Shown: piece after piece, positions 60,889-64,000 of the stretch
How the letters are laid out: each line of letters starts with the position of its first letter
How positions within the stretch are numbered: position 1 is the stretch's first letter
The notes under the pieces: model-generated
Seen by the model: only the letters and a program-made list of their open reading frames with translations
What the model was told of the DNA's origin: nothing
Databases searched by the model: none
NCBI GenBank assembly: GCA_963763475.1
Contig: CAVXOR010000001.1
Coordinates: forward strand, 186,001 to 250,000
Reading direction: 5' to 3'
Length of the DNA: 64,000 nucleotides
Origin: AC-32 sp963763475
GTDB lineage: Bacteria > Actinomycetota > Thermoleophilia > Gaiellales > Gaiellaceae
Position numbers and translations under genes: made by a program

Positions 60889-62229
60889 ATGATTTTGCAG
60901 ATGTCTTCTGCGGTTACCACCCCACGCTCGGTCGGACTCGACCCGAACGAGCAGCGCGTGATCGAGGAAGCGCGCGCACGGCGGCTCCAGCGCCTGGCGA
61001 AACGTGAGTTCTGGTCGCTCGCCGCCTTCACGACGGCGTTCGTTGCCGCCGCCGCGGCGATGGCGCTCTACCTCCCCTCCGAGCGCAGTCCCGGCGTAGT
61101 CGCGACGCTGGTCCTGATCGGCGCGTACGCCGCCGCGTTCCGGCTCGAGTTCGAGATCGGCAGTGGCACAGCGGTTCCGACCGAGCTGATCCTGGTGCCG
61201 ATGCTGTTCGTGCTCCCGACCGGATGGGTGCCGCTCGCCGTTGCCGCAGGCGTGCTCCTCGCGAGCTCGCTGGAGTGTCTGCGTGGAGCCCTGCACCTGG
61301 AACGCCTCGTGTTGCGCCTCCTGAACGCCTCGTACGCGATCGGCCCCGCCCTCGTGCTCGGGCTCGCCGGCGAGTCGCCGCCCTCGTTCGAACACTGGCC
61401 GCTCTACCTGGCGGCGCTCGCGGCGCAGTGCGCGCTCGACTTCGCCGTCACTGCAGCGCGCCAGTGGATCACGCTCGGCGTTCCGCCGACCAACCACTTG
61501 CGCGCGATGGCATCGGTCTACGTGATCGACGCCGGCCTCGCTCCGGTCGGGCTGGCGGTGGCCTTCGCAGCCCAGTCGTCGCCCTACGGTGTCATCCTCG
61601 CGTTGCCGCTCATCGGCCTGCTCTCGATCTTCGCGCGCGAGCGCCGCGTGCGCATCGACCACGAGCTCGAGCTGCGGGACGCGTACCGCGGAACTGCCTT
61701 CCTGCTCGGCGACGTCGTCGAGGCCGACGACGCCTACACCGGCATGCACAGCCGCGACGTGGTCGAGCTCGCCATGCAGGTCGCAGCCGAAATCGAGCTC
61801 GGTGCCAGCGAGCGTCGTGACCTCGAGTTCGCAGCGCTGCTCCATGACGTTGGGAAGGTCCGCGTGCCGAACGAGATCATCAACAAGCCCGGGCCGCTCA
61901 CCGACGAGGAGCGCAAGGTGATGGAGCGTCACACGATCGAGGGCGAGCGGCTGCTGCTGCGCGTCGGCGGCCTGCTCGGTGAGATCGGCCGCGTCGTCCG
62001 CTCCTGCCACGAGCGCTGGGACGGCAAGGGCTATCCCGACGGCCTCGCCGGCGAGAACATCCCGCTGCTGGCGCGGATCGTGTCCTGCTGCGACGCCTAC
62101 AACGCGATGACGAGCGACCGCTCGTACCGCAAGGCGCTGCCGGTCGAGCACGCCAACGCCGAGCTGCGGTCCTGCAGCGGCACCCAGTTCGACCCCCGGA
62201 TCGTGGACGCGCTGCTCGCCTCGCTCTAG
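60889..62229 (+). CDS. Membrane HD-GYP domain phosphodiesterase
   Basis: 446 aa. About six membrane helices fill residues ~45-245 (LAAFTTAFVAAAAAMALYLP, LILVPMLFVLPTGWVPLAVA). The C-terminal HD-GYP domain has EFAALLHDVGKVRVPNEIIN, the DEERKVMERHTIEGERLL histidines and the HERWDGKGYPDGLAGENIPL block with GYP. It would hydrolyse cyclic di-GMP in response to a membrane signal. ATG 60889 is preferred because the upstream in-frame extension is Pro/Arg-rich and crosses the divergent promoter. The 3' end overlaps the convergent gene by four bases. Confidence 0.9.
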   Translation: MILQMSSAVTTPRSVGLDPNEQRVIEEARARRLQRLAKREFWSLAAFTTAFVAAAAAMALYLPSERSPGVVATLVLIGAYAAAFRLEFEIGSGTAVPTELILVPMLFVLPTGWVPLAVAAGVLLASSLECLRGALHLERLVLRLLNASYAIGPALVLGLAGESPPSFEHWPLYLAALAAQCALDFAVTAARQWITLGVPPTNHLRAMASVYVIDAGLAPVGLAVAFAAQSSPYGVILALPLIGLLSIFARERRVRIDHELELRDAYRGTAFLLGDVVEADDAYTGMHSRDVVELAMQVAAEIELGASERRDLEFAALLHDVGKVRVPNEIINKPGPLTDEERKVMERHTIEGERLLLRVGGLLGEIGRVVRSCHERWDGKGYPDGLAGENIPLLARIVSCCDAYNAMTSDRSYRKALPVEHANAELRSCSGTQFDPRIVDALLASL

Positions 62230-62825
62230 CCGGCGTTGCCGAAGAGCGAGCTCTCGACGACGTAGAAGACGGCGATCGCCAGGAAGAGCAGCACGCTGGC
62301 GGTCGGGCTCAGGAAGGCCAGCAAGGTCGCGCCGAGGTAGATCCAGGGGCCCGGCAGGTAGCTGCGGGAGATGCCGCTGACGATCGCTGGGCTCGCGTCG
62401 GCGCGCAGCAGACGCCGCCGGCCGCTCGCGTAGAACCAGGTGACGCTGAACATGATCGCGGTCGCGACCATCGTGAAGCCGTAGGCCAGGGCCGCGTCAC
62501 GGGCGCCGTCCGCGCGAATGTGCTCGGCCACGAGCCGCGTCGGGAACGGGACGAAGGCGATGCACATCAGCAGCCCGATGTTGGCGAACAGGAAGCGGCG
62601 GTCGGTGCGGTCGATCTGCGACATCAGCGTGTGGTGGTTGACCCACATGATCCCGATCGTGACGAAGCTGACCGCGTAGGCCAGGTAGGACGGCCAGATG
62701 TGCGTGAGGCTGTCTCCCAGGTCGCCGACGTCGCCCGCGACCTGGGCGTCGACGTTCAGGATCAGCAGCGTCGCGGCGATCGCGAACACCCCGTCCGCGA
62801 ACGTCTCGAGGCGGGCGGGGCTCAA
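62226..62825 (-). CDS. TMEM175/DUF1211 family potassium channel-like protein
   Basis: 199 aa, six helices. The family signature in helix 1 is RLETFADGVFAIAATLLILN (canonical FSDxxFAIAxTLL). Bacterial members form tetrameric potassium-conducting channels. The rest (IMWVNHHTLMSQIDRTDRRF, NIGLLMCIAFVPFPTRLVAE) fits. ATG 62825 or a GTG nearby. It is six bases from the downstream small gene. Confidence 0.9.
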   Translation of the reverse strand: MSPARLETFADGVFAIAATLLILNVDAQVAGDVGDLGDSLTHIWPSYLAYAVSFVTIGIMWVNHHTLMSQIDRTDRRFLFANIGLLMCIAFVPFPTRLVAEHIRADGARDAALAYGFTMVATAIMFSVTWFYASGRRRLLRADASPAIVSGISRSYLPGPWIYLGATLLAFLSPTASVLLFLAIAVFYVVESSLFGNAG

Positions 62826-62831
62826 CCCCGG

Positions 62832-63026
62832 CTAGCGGCGCCGCTCGGAGTCGCGCTCGAAATCGGTGCCCGCCGGCTGCCGCGAGTAGCCGCCGCCGCC
62901 GAGGTCGTCCTTGCGCCCTTCGTAGTCCTCCTGCGCGACGTCGCGCTCGTGGGGCGTCATGTGGGGCTCCTCTTCGGCGAGCTCCTCTGCGTCCTTGTTC
63001 CACCAGGCGCGAAGTTTGTTGAGCAT
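62832..63026 (-). CDS. Small charged protein of unknown function (64 aa)
   Basis: Very hydrophilic: begins MLNKLRAWWNKDAEELAEEE, has MTPHERDVAQEDYEGRKDDL and ends GTDFERDSERRR. Likely disordered or helical. No family recognised. It sits between the TMEM175 gene and lipB, 10 bases from the latter, on the same strand, and may be co-transcribed. Confidence 0.55.
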   Translation of the reverse strand: MLNKLRAWWNKDAEELAEEEPHMTPHERDVAQEDYEGRKDDLGGGGYSRQPAGTDFERDSERRR

Positions 63027-63036
63027 GGCGATAACG

Positions 63037-63726
63037 CTACACCCGTGAGGAGGAGGGTGCGAGCTGCTCGAGCGTGAGCGGCTCGAGCTCGAGCTCGAAG
63101 ACGGCTTCGAGCGCTTCGACCGCGTGCGGCCGCACTTCCTCGACGCTCATCGGCCGGCCGAGCTCGCGCGCGATCGTGGTGAAGGCCGCGTCCTCGAGCC
63201 CGCAGGCGGTGATCCAGTCGGTGAACGGCGCCGGGTCGAGGTCGACGTTGAGCGCGTAGCCGTGCGTGGTGACCCATTTCGAGATGTGGATCCCGACGCT
63301 CGCGATCTTGCGAGGCGGCGCCTCGAGCCAGATCCCGGTCAGGCCCTCGATCCGGGTCGCGTCGAGCCCGAGCGGAGCGAGCGCGCGGATCAGCGCCTCC
63401 TCTAGGTCACGGCAGTAGCGCTTGACGTCCTGGCCGTGCCGCGTCAGGTCGAAGATCGGGTAGCAGACGAGCTGGCCGGGACCGTGGTAAGTGGACTTGC
63501 CCCCGCGGTCGGTCTCGACGATCTCGACCTTCGCGCCGTCGGGAACGTGCAGCTCGCCGGGCTCGGTGCGGCGGCCGAGCGTGATCACCGGCGCGTGCTC
63601 GAGCAGCAGCACCGTGTCGGGCATCTCTCCGCGTGAGACGGCATCGGCGAGCGAGCGCTGCATTGCCCAGCCCTCCTCGTAGCCGACCGGCTCGCGCAAG
63701 TGGTAGACGTACCCGGGGCGGCTCAC
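63037..63726 (-). CDS. lipB: Octanoyl-ACP protein octanoyltransferase LipB
   Basis: Transfers octanoate from acyl carrier protein to lipoyl domains; LipA at 59174 then adds sulfur. Residues: RGGKSTYHGPGQLVCYPIFD near residue 65, the substrate lysine in PPRKIASVGIHISKWVTTHG and the acyl-accepting cysteine in ITACGLED. Length 229 aa. GTG 63726 overlaps the upstream small gene by four bases (GTGA); earlier in-frame sequence lies within that gene. Confidence 0.94.
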   Translation of the reverse strand: MSRPGYVYHLREPVGYEEGWAMQRSLADAVSRGEMPDTVLLLEHAPVITLGRRTEPGELHVPDGAKVEIVETDRGGKSTYHGPGQLVCYPIFDLTRHGQDVKRYCRDLEEALIRALAPLGLDATRIEGLTGIWLEAPPRKIASVGIHISKWVTTHGYALNVDLDPAPFTDWITACGLEDAAFTTIARELGRPMSVEEVRPHAVEALEAVFELELEPLTLEQLAPSSSRV

Positions 63727-63950
63727 GCCCGGAGCGTAGCGGCCTGCGCGGCGGCCAGGACGGCCAGCCCGGCGACCGTGACCGCGACCAGCACGGCGCC
63801 TGCCGTCGACCAGCCGCCGGCGAGCACGAGCCAAAGCAAGCCGGCGATAGCCGAGACGCCGTTGCCGATCGCAAGGGCTCGCAGGCCGACGCGGCCGCTC
63901 CAGATGAGGGCACCGAGCACGAGGAGCGCAAGTCCTGCGGCGACGAGCAC
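63723..63950 (-). CDS. Small membrane protein of unknown function (75 aa)
   Basis: Two hydrophobic segments: LVAAGLALLVLGALIWSGRV and GWSTAGAVLVAVTVAGLAVL (with a further one between), so an integral membrane protein. No family recognised. Its stop overlaps lipB by four bases, so translation is coupled. GTG 63950 is the first start; the upstream limit is close to the window edge, so a longer form cannot be excluded. Confidence 0.55.
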   Translation of the reverse strand: MLVAAGLALLVLGALIWSGRVGLRALAIGNGVSAIAGLLWLVLAGGWSTAGAVLVAVTVAGLAVLAAAQAATLRA

Positions 63951-64000
63951 GACTGTGCCGACGGGACGCGGAAAATCCGACTCGTCGAGCGCGCCGGTGG

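Overview
The window is a GC-rich, densely packed bacterial chromosome segment with about 69 protein genes, one tRNA, no gap over 300 bases, and no insertion sequence, prophage or CRISPR array. Very high GC, frequent GTG and TTG starts, many apparently leaderless genes with a TANNNT hexamer 6-8 bases before the start codon, an actinobacterial-type Mrp without CxxC, and the mixture of families point to Actinomycetota, most likely class Thermoleophilia (Gaiellales/Solirubrobacterales type). The phylum call is fairly safe; the class call is inference.

Layout: 31-2858 holds a small conserved protein, an aldehyde dehydrogenase and molybdenum cofactor genes (moaC, mog). 2956-9470 is a respiratory/heme block: a UbiA prenyltransferase, cytochrome c maturation genes ccmA, ccmB, ccmC and ccmD, ccmF on the opposite strand, then hemC and hemD. 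9482-15765 has a SAM hydroxide adenosyltransferase, a methyltransferase, tRNA-Phe, a lone receiver protein, arginase, a hydrolase, a phosphoesterase, an OsmC protein and a secreted unknown. 15796-25527 carries rarA, two VOC proteins (one methylmalonyl-CoA epimerase), an M20 peptidase, DUF1385, an NAD salvage pair (nicotinate phosphoribosyltransferase and a nicotinamidase-like hydrolase), a short FtsH, an ECF sigma factor and a YchF-like GTPase. 25531-26369 is a compact arsenic module: arsR, arsC and, divergently, a 17-residue peptide with eight cysteines. 26501-35759 mixes a YhaM-like nuclease, DUF1015, an inositol-phosphatase-family protein, DUF72, Mrp, secreted and Ldh_2-like proteins, and a minus-strand operon (beta-lactamase-fold hydrolase, unknown, DUF1028, cupin-TPR).

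35756-49650 is a complete 14-gene NADH dehydrogenase I operon (nuoA to nuoN) on the minus strand; nuoD and nuoF each read as two pieces because of a one-base shift. 49823-55566 has an IscA/HesB protein, a membrane protein, a ferredoxin-NADP reductase type flavoprotein, a zinc ribbon, fumarase C and a secreted subtilase. 55689-59051 is a large secreted beta-propeller-like gene with two opposite frameshifts. The right end has lipA and lipB, a secreted unknown, a membrane HD-GYP protein and a TMEM175-family channel.

Most of the content is core energy metabolism: quinone synthesis, complex I, heme and cytochrome c assembly, the TCA cycle, lipoate and Fe-S carriers. The least conventional items are (1) the Cys-rich microprotein opposite arsR, (2) a dispersed element of about 73 bases in three copies with two hairpins whose stems change in a compensatory way, (3) divergent gene pairs that share overlapping -10 elements, and (4) several genes whose true start seems to be non-canonical (CTG or GTC). 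Four single-base frame disruptions could be assembly errors, and this caution also applies to the odd starts.
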